This document shows, in pieces, positions 26,676 to 35,184 of a stretch of DNA of 64,000 bases. Source of the DNA: Aquipseudomonas guryensis (GTDB lineage: Bacteria > Pseudomonadota > Gammaproteobacteria > Pseudomonadales > Pseudomonadaceae); the NCBI RefSeq assembly GCF_014164785.1, contig NZ_JACJFN010000001.1, forward strand, positions 1,550,001 to 1,614,000. The letters run 5' to 3'. The notes beneath the pieces are model-generated. The model was not told the origin of the DNA and searched no databases. It saw only the letters and a program-made list of their open reading frames with translations. Position 1 is the first letter of the stretch, and each line of letters begins with the position of its first letter. The position numbers were made by a program, and so were the translations under genes.

Positions 26676-29276
26676 GTGCATCTGAACCGGGCATTAAATA
26701 TCCTGGTCGCTGTTTTAGTTGCCTGTCTGAGTCTCAGGGCTTTGGCGCAACCTGAGCCGATTGAGATCACTGCAGCACCCGACATCCAGGCCCACTTCCA
26801 GTTCTGGCAGGACGCCAGCGGCGAAGCCTTGATCGATCAGGTGCTTACCCTGCCCGATGAGCGCTGGGAGGCTGTGCCCAACGGTAGTGCCACTTTCGGT
26901 CTCACCCAGTCCGCTTACTGGATCCGTTTTACCCTTAGCAATCAGACGCAGCTCAATCAGAACCTGATTGCCGAACTGGTCTATCCCCAGTTGGACGACG
27001 TGATCTTTTACCTGTTCGAAGACGGCGCCCTGGTAAAAGAGCTGAAGACGGGTGACAGCCGGCCTTTTTATCCACGTGACGTGGATCACCCGAGCATGTT
27101 GTCACGTGTTTCCCTGGCTCCAGGGGAAATGAAAAGCGTTTTTGTACGGGTCGCCACGGGCGGTTCGATGATCGTGCCGCTGCGTATCTGGCGTGAGCAG
27201 GCGTTTTATGAAACCGCCGCCCATGAGCTGAAACTGCAGTTTTTCTACTACGGCTGCATCTTCGTCATCATCCTCATCAACCTGGCGGTGTACCTGAGTC
27301 TGCGCGAGAAGTTGTATCTCTACTACGCGCTGGCGCTATTGGGCTACTTGCTGTTTTTCGCCTCGATCAAAGGCTTCAGCTTCCAGCACCTCTATCCGTA
27401 TGTGCCGCTGCTGCATGCCAAGGCGCTACTCGTGTCGATACCCGGCCTGGCGCTGTTCTCGCTGCTGTTCTGCCGGGAGTTTCTGAACACCAGAGTCAAC
27501 ACCCCGCGCCTGGATAAAGCGCTGATCGGGATGATGCTGTTCGAATTGCTGTTTCTGCTCTCGTCGCCTTTTCTCGACTATCACGTGGGCATCCAGCTGG
27601 CATCGTTTTCAGCCCTGTTCTTTTTTTCGCTACTGCTCGTCGCCGGCCCCGTTGCCTGGATGGCCGGGGTGCGCGCCGGAGCATTTTTCACCCTGGCCTG
27701 GAGCCCTCTGACGATCGGCGTGCTGGCAACTGCGGGGAGAGCGTTAGGCATCTTCCCCGAGAACTTCTTCACCGAGTACGCGATGCAGATCGGTTCTGGA
27801 CTCGAGGCATTTATCCTGACCCTGGCCCTGGCGGATCGGCTGTACCGTGAGCGCGAAGACAAGATCACCGCCCAGGCCGCCAGCCTGCAGGAGGCCCAGT
27901 CGCGCAATGTCGCGCAGAACCTGCTCACCGAAGCCCTGACGCACGACCCCGTGACCGGCCTGCCCAACCACAACCGTTTTGTCTGGATGGTCGATCAGCA
28001 ACTGCAGCAGGCCCCTCACGGCCGTTATATGGTGGGTTTGGCGCGTATTACGCGTCTGGATGAAATCAACCGCACGCTTGGCCTGGCCAGGAGTGAATGG
28101 ATAATGAAGCGAGTGGCCGAGCAAATGGTTGAGCTGGCAGCCGGCCTACCCTTTATTCAAGCCATTTGCGACGCTCAGGGGCGTGAGGAGCGGGTTTACC
28201 ATCTATCGGGCGACTGTTTCTGTTTGCTGGTGGATGTGGATAAAGCGGGGAAGGATTTCTCGGCCCTCAACGCCGCGCTAAGACGTTTGGCCGAGCCCAT
28301 CTGGTTGGACCACCTGGCGATTGAGCTGCACCCGCGCTTTGGCGCGGCCAGTTATCCCGAGCATGGTCGCTCCGCTGCCGAGCTGATCCGCAACGCGCAT
28401 GTGGGCATGGAAATCGCGCCGCGGGACGGCAACGAAACCGGCATCTATTCCCCACAGCGCGATATTTACAACGAGAGTCGACTGACCTTGATGGCGGACC
28501 TGCGCAAGGCCTTGCAGCAGAACCAGACCATGCTCTATTACCAGCCCAAACAGGATCTCGAGACTGGCCATATTGTTGGCGTGGAGGCGTTGATTCGTTG
28601 GCACCATGCTGAGCGCGGCTGGGTAAACCCGGTCGAGTTCATCCCCCTGGCGGAAGAAACGGGAGTCATCACTCAGCTGACCCGCTGGGTCATCGCCCAG
28701 GCCGCGAAAGATTTGGCCGACTTGCACCAGGACAATCCGGAGTTGACCGTCGCCATCAATATTTCGGCGCGCGACCTCGAATCCAAAGAGCTGCAGGGCG
28801 AACTGCACTTGGCTCTGCAGCAGAATGGTCTGCAGGCGTGCTCGGTAACCCTGGAAATCACCGAAACCGCCGCCATGCTCGATCCTGCGCGCAGCCTGCA
28901 GGCGTTGAATGTCCTGGCCGCACTGGGGCATCAGATATCCATTGATGATTTTGGTAGCGGCTATTCCTCTCTGTCCTACCTCAAACAGCTGCCGGCCTCG
29001 GAGTTGAAGCTGGATCGATCGCTGATTAACGATATCTGCAGCAGCGAAAGCGCCGACGTGATTGTGTCGACTGCCATTCAGATGGCCCGCAGCCTCGGTT
29101 ACCGGGTCGTGGGCGAGGGCATTGAGAGCGCCGAGATAGCTGGCCGATTGAAGGCAAAGGGCTGCCACTTGCTGCAGGGTTACTGGCTCTGCAAGCCGAA
29201 ACCGATCACTGAACTCAAGCAATGGTTGAGAAACTACGAGGCAGAAGAACGCGTTGCTCGTGCTCAACCGCTGTAA
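26676..29276 (+). CDS. 7TMR-DISM sensor with degenerate GGDEF and intact EAL domain
   Basis: Inner-membrane protein of 866 residues from GTG 26676. In order: signal peptide (to about 24), periplasmic 7TMR-DISMED2 beta-sandwich (about 30-165), seven transmembrane helices (about 185-395), a GGDEF-like domain whose signature is SGDCF (511-515) and so should not make c-di-GMP, and an EAL domain. The EAL catalytic set looks complete: GVEALIRW (635-642), INIS, ITET, DDFGSGYSSL (about 757-766), LKLD, GEGIES and LLQGYW. The prediction is a c-di-GMP phosphodiesterase. Divergent placement next to the Alg44-containing operon suggests, without proving, that it limits c-di-GMP for polymer synthesis. Confidence 0.92.
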   Translation: MHLNRALNILVAVLVACLSLRALAQPEPIEITAAPDIQAHFQFWQDASGEALIDQVLTLPDERWEAVPNGSATFGLTQSAYWIRFTLSNQTQLNQNLIAELVYPQLDDVIFYLFEDGALVKELKTGDSRPFYPRDVDHPSMLSRVSLAPGEMKSVFVRVATGGSMIVPLRIWREQAFYETAAHELKLQFFYYGCIFVIILINLAVYLSLREKLYLYYALALLGYLLFFASIKGFSFQHLYPYVPLLHAKALLVSIPGLALFSLLFCREFLNTRVNTPRLDKALIGMMLFELLFLLSSPFLDYHVGIQLASFSALFFFSLLLVAGPVAWMAGVRAGAFFTLAWSPLTIGVLATAGRALGIFPENFFTEYAMQIGSGLEAFILTLALADRLYREREDKITAQAASLQEAQSRNVAQNLLTEALTHDPVTGLPNHNRFVWMVDQQLQQAPHGRYMVGLARITRLDEINRTLGLARSEWIMKRVAEQMVELAAGLPFIQAICDAQGREERVYHLSGDCFCLLVDVDKAGKDFSALNAALRRLAEPIWLDHLAIELHPRFGAASYPEHGRSAAELIRNAHVGMEIAPRDGNETGIYSPQRDIYNESRLTLMADLRKALQQNQTMLYYQPKQDLETGHIVGVEALIRWHHAERGWVNPVEFIPLAEETGVITQLTRWVIAQAAKDLADLHQDNPELTVAINISARDLESKELQGELHLALQQNGLQACSVTLEITETAAMLDPARSLQALNVLAALGHQISIDDFGSGYSSLSYLKQLPASELKLDRSLINDICSSESADVIVSTAIQMARSLGYRVVGEGIESAEIAGRLKAKGCHLLQGYWLCKPKPITELKQWLRNYEAEERVARAQPL

Positions 29277-29421
29277 CTCAGGATTGCTTGATTTCGGGTC
29301 GTGCCACCCCGGCAGTTTGATGGGGAGTGCCTTGTTCAATCCATCCTGCGAGCGGGTCGCTGTGCTGGGCGTCGTCCGGCTAGAGGCTATTGCGGCGCGG
29401 GCATTGCACCCGCGGCACTTT

Positions 29422-29823
29422 TCAGGCCTGGGTCTTCGGCCGCCAGGCGCAGTAGCCGGGACGCGGACCCACGCGCGGGTGGTTGCGACAGGTGTCCGGG
29501 CGTTTTTCGTAGATGGTGCACAGGCGCGACTTGCGATCCAGGTACATGCAGTCGTTGTTGCTCATGCGGGTCAGGGTGAAGATCCCCGACTTGGCGTTGA
29601 AGCGCTCGATCATGCCGTCTTTCTGCAGGCGCTTGGCGATGTTCTTCGGCGGCTCTCCACGCTCGAACTCGTCGACCAGGCCGATGCGGATCAGGTCGAC
29701 GATGCGCACTTCCACCGGCATGGTGCAGCAGGTCGACATGCAGCTGGTGCACATATCCCTGTTGTACTTGCTCCAGGTTTCCAGGCGGTCGATTTCCGCG
29801 GCGGCGATCAGTTGAGGTTTCAT
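29422..29823 (-). CDS. YkgJ-family cysteine-cluster protein
   Basis: 133 residues from ATG 29823; a longer frame to 29925 would enter the sRNA control region. A conserved cysteine cluster (CTSCMSTCC near residue 25, then CMYLD, CTIYEKRPDTCRNHP and a final GYC) marks the YkgJ/UPF0153 family, thought to bind zinc or an iron-sulfur cluster; its role is unknown. The N-terminal MKPQLIAAAEIDRLETWSKYNRDMC part is typical of the pseudomonad version. It is divergent from the RsmY-like sRNA. Confidence 0.85.
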   Translation of the reverse strand: MKPQLIAAAEIDRLETWSKYNRDMCTSCMSTCCTMPVEVRIVDLIRIGLVDEFERGEPPKNIAKRLQKDGMIERFNAKSGIFTLTRMSNNDCMYLDRKSRLCTIYEKRPDTCRNHPRVGPRPGYCAWRPKTQA

Positions 29824-29915
29824 CGGCAGGGTCACAGGCGCGCTAGCGCACAAGGTTGGGCGCGCGATGATAACGGGCGTGGCGAATTTGTGAACCCTTT
29901 CCTGCCGGGCGGCCG

Positions 29916-29933
29916 TGTAAGTCATGGCTTACA
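29916..29933 (+). promoter_or_regulatory. GacA box (upstream activating sequence) of the sRNA
   Basis: TGTAAGTCATGGCTTACA is a perfect TGTAAG-N6-CTTACA palindrome, the element that phosphorylated GacA binds upstream of rsmX, rsmY and rsmZ. Its centre is about 64 bases before the inferred start of the sRNA, the usual distance. A TTTAAT -10 element at 29976-29981 fits, with a weak -35 as expected for an activated promoter. Confidence 0.9.
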
Positions 29934-29988
29934 GGCTGTGCTGGCAATCGCGGCTGGTGGCGGTTCGAACAGCTGTTTAATCTGCCCA

Positions 29989-30112
29989 CCAAGGACGACG
30001 CGCAGGAAGCGCAGCAAAACAACACGGATTCGTAGGATTGCTTGCCAGGATGGCGAGTCGACCAAGGAAGTCAGGTACCAGTCTGCAGAACCCCGCGCTA
30101 GCGGGGTTTTTC
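29989..30112 (+). ncRNA. rsmY: RsmY-type CsrA/RsmA-sequestering small RNA
   Basis: About 124 nt from the position expected after the -10 to the T-run of the terminator, so the 5' end is inferred. It carries six GGA motifs. Two are in hairpin loops: GCGC-AGGA-AGCGC near 30002-30014 and CTTGCC-AGGA-TGGCGAG near 30040-30056. The others lie in single-stranded contexts (AAGGACG, ACGGATT, TAGGATT, AAGGAAG). This is the architecture that titrates RsmA/RsmE and relieves translational repression. A perfect GacA box upstream and a strong terminator downstream complete the unit. The GCGCAGGAAGCGC element is what I associate with RsmY; RsmX or RsmZ remain possible names. Confidence 0.9.
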
Positions 30113-30115
30113 TTT
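30089..30115 (+). terminator. Rho-independent terminator of the RsmY-like sRNA
   Basis: AACCCCGC (30089-30096), loop GCTA, GCGGGGTT (30101-30108), then TTTCTTTTTC. It forms the 3' end of the sRNA. Confidence 0.92.
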
Positions 30116-30164
30116 TTCTGCGTCCCGGTTTTTTACCGGCCTGCCGGGCGCACCGCTTATCCGC

Positions 30165-31205
30165 TCAGCCCAACCCATCCAGCAACTGACGCAGGGCGCT
30201 CGGCGCCAGGCCGGTCCAGCGCTTGAACGAGCGGCGGAAGTTGGTGGCGTCGTGGAACTGCAGGTAGCTCGCCACCTCCTCGTTGCTGTAGCCCTTGACC
30301 CGATACAGGTACAGCGCCATGTGCTTGCGCGCCAGGTCTAGCTGTTCCTGGAAGTGGCTGTCGTGCTTCTGCAGCTTGCGCTTGAGGGTCGAGGGGCTCA
30401 TGCCGAAGGCCAGGGCCACGCCCTCCAGCTGCAGCGGCTCGCGGATATGCGCGAGCAGGTGGCCATACAGGCGGTCGAGCAGGCTGGCGCGAAAGCCCAG
30501 TGCCGCCAGCTGGCGTTCGCTGTCCTGCTGCGCCACCTGGCCGGCGATGGCCGAGGCGCCCGGCCAGGGCCGGTGCAGGTATTCACGGGGAATGCTCAGC
30601 ACATCCACCGGCGCGGCGAACTGCACGTTCTCGCCCAGGTGCACCCAGTATTGCTCGACGTAGCGCGGCTGCGCATGGCTGAAGCTCGCGCGCCAGGGCA
30701 GGCGCTCGCCGGCCAGCCAGCGGCTCATGCCGACTAGCGCGGTCATGCTTGCCTCCAGCAGGAAGCGTTGCTGGGCGCCGGCGCCGCAGCTGTCCAGCCA
30801 GTAGATATGCGCGTGGCCTTCATCCAGCAGCAGGCGCGGGCTGAGCAGCGGGCTGAGCAGGGCACGCTGGCGGCCAAGGATCTCCAGCGCCTGCTGCAGG
30901 TTCGCCGCCTGCTGCAGGGCATGGCTGGCGGCGCCGTAGTGGCCGGGCAGCAGGCGCTGGCCGAACAGGAAGCTGCTGTCGTCGGCATCCAGTAGGCGCC
31001 GGCTGTTGTCGATCAGGCAGAGGAACTGCTGTGGGCTGAGGCGCGCCTGGCCGCTGAGGATGTCCTCGTGGAACAGGCCGCTGCCGCGCAGCAGGCGGTG
31101 GCTGTCGATCCCGCGCGACAGGGCGAGGTCGAGCAGCACTGCTGGTTGCCAGTGGCCGGGGATGAAGCGGCTGTCGCGCTCGTACCAATCGGTCTTCAGG
31201 GTCAT
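30165..31205 (-). CDS. AraC-family transcriptional regulator
   Basis: 346 residues from ATG 31205; the longer frame to 31292 overlaps the upstream gene and is not homologous. The N-terminal 200 or so residues match the 'arabinose-binding domain' type of OruR/ArgR-like AraC proteins. The C-terminus is a double helix-turn-helix (LEGVALAFGMSPSTLKRKLQ; SNEEVASYLQFHDATNFRRSFKRWTG). The gene begins ten bases after the degenerate GGDEF gene ends, so they form an operon. It converges on the sRNA. The inducer is unknown. Confidence 0.9.
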   Translation of the reverse strand: MTLKTDWYERDSRFIPGHWQPAVLLDLALSRGIDSHRLLRGSGLFHEDILSGQARLSPQQFLCLIDNSRRLLDADDSSFLFGQRLLPGHYGAASHALQQAANLQQALEILGRQRALLSPLLSPRLLLDEGHAHIYWLDSCGAGAQQRFLLEASMTALVGMSRWLAGERLPWRASFSHAQPRYVEQYWVHLGENVQFAAPVDVLSIPREYLHRPWPGASAIAGQVAQQDSERQLAALGFRASLLDRLYGHLLAHIREPLQLEGVALAFGMSPSTLKRKLQKHDSHFQEQLDLARKHMALYLYRVKGYSNEEVASYLQFHDATNFRRSFKRWTGLAPSALRQLLDGLG

Positions 31206-31215
31206 GGGCGCGGTC

Positions 31216-32133
31216 TCAGGCGCTGCAGGCGTAGGGTGGCTGCTTGGCCTTGGCCAGCGCCAGGTTGAGGCGCTGCAGCAGGCTCTGCGCATCGTCCTGC
31301 AGGGCCATCACCGAGGCGGTCGTGGCGCGTAGCTGCAGGCGCTCGCCGTGCTGGCTGGTTTTGTGCGCCAGGTGCGCCACTGCCGCCTGCAGTTCCTCGG
31401 CCAGCTGGCGCGCCTGGCGCTCGCCTGTATTGGGCAGCAGTACGACGAAGCGGTCGCCGGCCAGGCGGCAGAGCAGATCCTGGCGGCGCAGGTTGAGCAG
31501 CAGCAGCTGGGTCAGCACCTGCAGCACGCGGTCGCCCTCGGCGTGGCCGTACAGGCGGTTGATCGCGCTGAAGTCATCCAGGTCGACGATCACCAGCGAC
31601 AGCGCCTGTTGCTCATCACGGGCCAGGGCCAGGCTCTGTTCCAGTTGCAGGCGCAGGTAGTCGGCGGCGCCCAGTGGGGTGAGCTTGTCGAACAGGCGGT
31701 GCTCGCGGAACAGCCGTTCGCGCTTCTCCATCTGCGCACTGATCGCCAATTGTTCGTGGTGCCAGTGGTACAGGCCGAAGGTCAGCAGGATCAGGCCGAG
31801 CGGCATCGGCGCCGACTCCAGCCAGTTGTCCCAGCCGATCGCATCGGGGATCTGGATGAACTCGTCGAGCGCATCCACCCACCAGGAGAAGAACACCAGG
31901 CCCAGACCCAGGGCAAGGAAGTTGGTCACCCGCCCGGCCGGCCGGCTCTTCAGCACCAGGCCGAGCCAGACCAGGCACAGCAGCGCCGAGCCGCCTTCGC
32001 CGAGGATATCCAGCCACACCCACTGGGCTGCTGGTTTTAGGTCGCCGGCGGCCAGGTGCAGGAGTAGGCCGAGGTTGGCCGCCAGCAGCAGGCCGGCGAG
32101 TTTCAGGCGGTGCAGTTTGAACAGGGAAGGCAT
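31216..32133 (-). CDS. Membrane protein with degenerate GGDEF domain
   Basis: 305 residues from ATG 32133 (MPSLFKLHRLKL). The N-terminal 130 residues contain about four hydrophobic helices (LAGLLLAANLGLLLHLA; LCLVWLGLVL; FLALGLGLVFFSWWV; LGLILLTFGLYHW). A GGDEF fold follows, including VIVDLDDFSAINRLYGHAEGD, but the active-site loop is LAGDRF instead of GGDEF. It is unlikely to be a working diguanylate cyclase and may be a binding or scaffold protein. It is co-transcribed with the AraC regulator. Confidence 0.85.
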   Translation of the reverse strand: MPSLFKLHRLKLAGLLLAANLGLLLHLAAGDLKPAAQWVWLDILGEGGSALLCLVWLGLVLKSRPAGRVTNFLALGLGLVFFSWWVDALDEFIQIPDAIGWDNWLESAPMPLGLILLTFGLYHWHHEQLAISAQMEKRERLFREHRLFDKLTPLGAADYLRLQLEQSLALARDEQQALSLVIVDLDDFSAINRLYGHAEGDRVLQVLTQLLLLNLRRQDLLCRLAGDRFVVLLPNTGERQARQLAEELQAAVAHLAHKTSQHGERLQLRATTASVMALQDDAQSLLQRLNLALAKAKQPPYACSA

Positions 32134-32259
32134 GGCCGCACAGGCTCCGCGAAACGGTGGTCGCGGCCAGCAGAACAGAGCCATGTGACGGAATGGTTGC
32201 AGCGGGGGGAGGTCGGATCGGCTCAGGTGAGTTGCGGGCAAATCTGCTGTTGCTGCGAA

Positions 32260-32323
32260 CGTAGGGTGCGCCGTGCGCACCAAGGCCTCGTGCGGGTGGG
32301 TGGTGCGCACGGCGCACCCTACG
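32260..32323. repeat. Perfect 23-bp inverted repeat (GTAGGGTG-family palindrome)
   Basis: Arm 32260-32282 begins CGTAGGGTGCGCCGTG and its exact complement occupies 32301-32323, with an 18-base spacer. Related but decayed palindromes occur at 45427, 47604 and 50822. It lies upstream of both the minus-strand GGDEF gene and the plus-strand receptor gene. Confidence 0.85.
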
Positions 32324-32399
32324 CGTGCTGGGTCATTTCAGCCCAGAGTCGTCGGCAAACCCCGCTAAACCCCCGTGATTTGGGGCCTGCGCCACGGGC

Positions 32400-32417
32400 C
32401 TGTCATGGAACCGTCAT
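32400..32417 (+). promoter_or_regulatory. PHO box before the TonB-dependent receptor
   Basis: CTGTCAT-GGAA-CCGTCAT matches the PhoB direct repeat CTGTCAT-N4-CTGTCAT at 13 of 14 positions. It lies 73 bases before the receptor ATG, consistent with induction by phosphate starvation. Confidence 0.85.
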
Positions 32418-32490
32418 GCCGCACTCCTAGCTTGCGCCCCAAGTCGCCGGACATCGCTTCCGGCCAGAACGGTTTCTTGGGGAGATCAGC

Positions 32491-35016
32491 ATGCACAAGC
32501 GTCGTCTTACTGCCCGCCGGGCAGGGTTTCGCATCAGCGCCCTGGCGCTGGCCATCGCTACCACACCGCTGTGGGCGGCCGATGAAGCAGCCGTGGAGCA
32601 CGTCAATGTGGTCGGTCAGGCCGCCAGCATGGACCTTTCGTTGAAGGAGCAGCGCCGCTCCGACAGCGTGGAAAGCGTGGTGCACGCCGACGGCGTGGCC
32701 CAGTTGCCGGACGAGAACGCCGCCGAGGCGCTGCAGCGCCTGCCGGGCGTGTCGGTCGAGCGCGACCAGGGTGAAGGCCGCTTCGTCAGCGTGCGTGGCC
32801 TCGGCCCGGACCTCAACAGCGTAAGCATCAACGGCACTCTGGTGCCTTCGCCGGAGAGCGACCGCCGCGCCGTGGCCCTCGACGTGCTGCCGGCCGAGCT
32901 GGTGCAGTCGCTGACCGTGGTCAAGACCCTGACCCCGGACATGGACGCCAACTCCCTGGGTGGCAGCATCGAGGTGGAAAGCCTCTCGGCCTTCGACCAC
33001 AAGGGCCTGTTCTATACCGGCAGCACGGAAGCCAGCTACGACGACAACACCGGCGAGACCAGTCCGAAATTCTCCGGCGCGGTCAGCGACCGTTTCAGCC
33101 TCGGCGATGGCACCGACAACTTTGGTGTGGCCGCAGCCCTGAGCTGGCAGGAACGCGACTTCGGCTCGGACAACGTGGAAACCGGCGGCGCCTGGGACTT
33201 CGAGGACGGCGCCCGGCTGGAAGAGCTGGAGCTGCGCGACTACGAGATCACCCGTGAGCGCAGCGGCCTGGGTCTGAACTTCGACTACCAGGCCGATGAC
33301 TACAGCAGCTACTACCTGCGCACCCTCTACAGCCGCTTCAAGGACAGCGAGACGCGCAACGCCGCCGGCGTCGAATTCGCCGATGCCCAGCTGCCGGGCG
33401 AGAGCGGTGATGCCGAAGGCTGGCGTGAGCTGAAGGACCGCGAGGAGACCCAGGAGATCCAGTCCTATGTGCTCGGTGGCGAGCGCCTGATGGGCCAGTG
33501 GACCCTCAATGCCCAGGCGGGCTATAGCGAGTCCAGCCAGGATACGCCGGGGCACATTGCCGGCGCGGTGTTCGAAGGCAACGACGACTTCACCGATGTC
33601 GGCTTCAACGACAGCAAGAAGCCGCACCTGAATATCGGCAGCGCATTCTCCGACCCGGCCAGCTTCAGTCTCGACGAAGTGGAGTGGGCCGAAGAGAACA
33701 CCACCGACACCGAGAAGAACATCAAGCTCGACCTGGCCCGCGACTACGAGCTGGCCGGCCACGCCGCCCAGGCCAAGTTCGGCGGCAAGCTCAGCCGCCG
33801 CGACAAGGACAACGACACCCAGATCTGGACCTACGAAGACTTCGGTGATTTCGGTTTCAGCGACGAGCAGCTGAGCATGCAGAACTTCACCAAGGGCGAA
33901 GTCGACTACGGCCTGGGTAACTTCGGCCCTGGCCTGTCCGCCGACAACATCGAGAGCCTGCTCGGCGGCCTGGATCGCGGCGAGTTCTTCAACGAGGAAG
34001 AGTCGCGGGTCAACGACTTCGACATGAGCGAAGACATCAATGCGGCCTACCTGATGAACACCGTCGATATCGACGACCTGCGCATCATCGCCGGCCTGCG
34101 CTACGAAGGCACCGAGTTCACGGCCAAGGGCACCGGCATCCGCGACGGCGAGTTCGAATCGATCGAAGCCGACAGCGATTACGATCACTGGCTGCCCGGC
34201 CTGCATGCGCGCTACCAGCTGGACCCGGACACCCAGCTGCGCGCCGCCTGGACCAACAGCGTGGTGCGGCCGACCTTCGGCCAGTTGGCGCCGGGCTTCG
34301 TCATCGACGGTGACGAGGCCAGCTTCGGCAACCCGACCCTCGACCCGTTGGAGTCGAGCAACTTCGACCTCGGCATCGAGCACTACCTGGGCCGCGCCGG
34401 CGTGGTCTCGGCCTTCGTGTTCTACAAGGACATCGAAAACTTCGTCTACAACGCCGACCTGGCCGGCACCGGCGAGTGGCTCGACTTCGACGAGGCCAAC
34501 ACCTTCGCCAATGGCGACAACGCCGACCTGTACGGTCTTGAGCTGGCCTACTCGCAGAAGTTCGACTGGCTGCCGGCACCGTGGAACGGCCTGCTGCTGG
34601 GCGCCAACGCCACCTTCAGCCGCTCCGACGCCAGTATTAGCGGCTTCGACGCCGATAGCGGCACGTTCCGCGAGCGCGACATCGACCTGCCCAACCAGTC
34701 CGAGACGGTCGGCAACCTGATGCTTGGCTGGGAAGACGACAAGCTCAGCCTGCGCCTGTCGGCCAACTACAAGTCGGAATACCTCTACGAAGTGGCGAGC
34801 ATCACCGATAAGGCCCACGACCTCTATGTGGACGACCAGACCTTCGTCGACTTCAGCGCCGGCTACTTCCTGACCAAGGGCCTGCAGCTCAAGTTCGAGG
34901 CGCAGAACCTCACCGACGAGAGCTACTACGTCTACACCGGCCGCCGCGGCTACAACGCCCAGTACGAGGAATACGGCCCGACTTACAAGCTCGGTCTGAC
35001 TTACACCAACCTCTGA
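32491..35016 (+). CDS. TonB-dependent outer-membrane receptor, probably phosphate-regulated
   Basis: 841 residues from ATG 32491 (GGGGAGA upstream). The signal peptide ends near LWAA. A plug domain follows (VESVVHADGVAQLPDENAAEALQRLPG; VSVRGLGPDLNSVSINGT), then a 22-strand barrel ending in LGLTYTNL. The plug sequence belongs to the TonB-Xanth-Caul subgroup, often used for complex organic substrates rather than siderophores; no siderophore genes are nearby. The PHO box, the downstream phytase and the local TonB system suggest uptake of an organic phosphorus compound such as inositol phosphate. The substrate is an inference. Confidence 0.93.
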   Translation: MHKRRLTARRAGFRISALALAIATTPLWAADEAAVEHVNVVGQAASMDLSLKEQRRSDSVESVVHADGVAQLPDENAAEALQRLPGVSVERDQGEGRFVSVRGLGPDLNSVSINGTLVPSPESDRRAVALDVLPAELVQSLTVVKTLTPDMDANSLGGSIEVESLSAFDHKGLFYTGSTEASYDDNTGETSPKFSGAVSDRFSLGDGTDNFGVAAALSWQERDFGSDNVETGGAWDFEDGARLEELELRDYEITRERSGLGLNFDYQADDYSSYYLRTLYSRFKDSETRNAAGVEFADAQLPGESGDAEGWRELKDREETQEIQSYVLGGERLMGQWTLNAQAGYSESSQDTPGHIAGAVFEGNDDFTDVGFNDSKKPHLNIGSAFSDPASFSLDEVEWAEENTTDTEKNIKLDLARDYELAGHAAQAKFGGKLSRRDKDNDTQIWTYEDFGDFGFSDEQLSMQNFTKGEVDYGLGNFGPGLSADNIESLLGGLDRGEFFNEEESRVNDFDMSEDINAAYLMNTVDIDDLRIIAGLRYEGTEFTAKGTGIRDGEFESIEADSDYDHWLPGLHARYQLDPDTQLRAAWTNSVVRPTFGQLAPGFVIDGDEASFGNPTLDPLESSNFDLGIEHYLGRAGVVSAFVFYKDIENFVYNADLAGTGEWLDFDEANTFANGDNADLYGLELAYSQKFDWLPAPWNGLLLGANATFSRSDASISGFDADSGTFRERDIDLPNQSETVGNLMLGWEDDKLSLRLSANYKSEYLYEVASITDKAHDLYVDDQTFVDFSAGYFLTKGLQLKFEAQNLTDESYYVYTGRRGYNAQYEEYGPTYKLGLTYTNL

Positions 35017-35081
35017 TTAAAACGACCTGCTGCACGTCGGCCTACAGGCCCTGCGTCAGCTCGAGAGGTGCGCGGTCAGCC

Positions 35082-35105
35082 CCCTCTCCCGTTTGCGGGA
35101 GAGGG
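35082..35105. repeat. CCCTCTCCC hairpin
   Basis: CCCTCTCCCG and CGGGAGAGGG form a perfect ten-base stem with a four-base loop in the receptor-phytase gap. It may weaken read-through. A relative lies at 37274-37294. Confidence 0.7.
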
Positions 35106-35184
35106 CGGGGGGAGAGGGCAGGCGCTGCCCCTTGCCCGAGCCGTTACTGCGCCCACCCGCTTTGCTACAAGGACATCCCACCGA

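Noticed and set aside
32365..34818. 817-residue open frame antisense to the TonB-dependent receptor
   Set aside because: Shadow of the biased codon use of the real gene; the plus-strand frame has signal peptide, plug and barrel motifs, the antisense one has none.
35068..35184. Longer phytase N-terminus starting at 35068
   Set aside because: It would translate through the CCCTCTCCC hairpin and hide the lipoprotein signal that starts at 35185.
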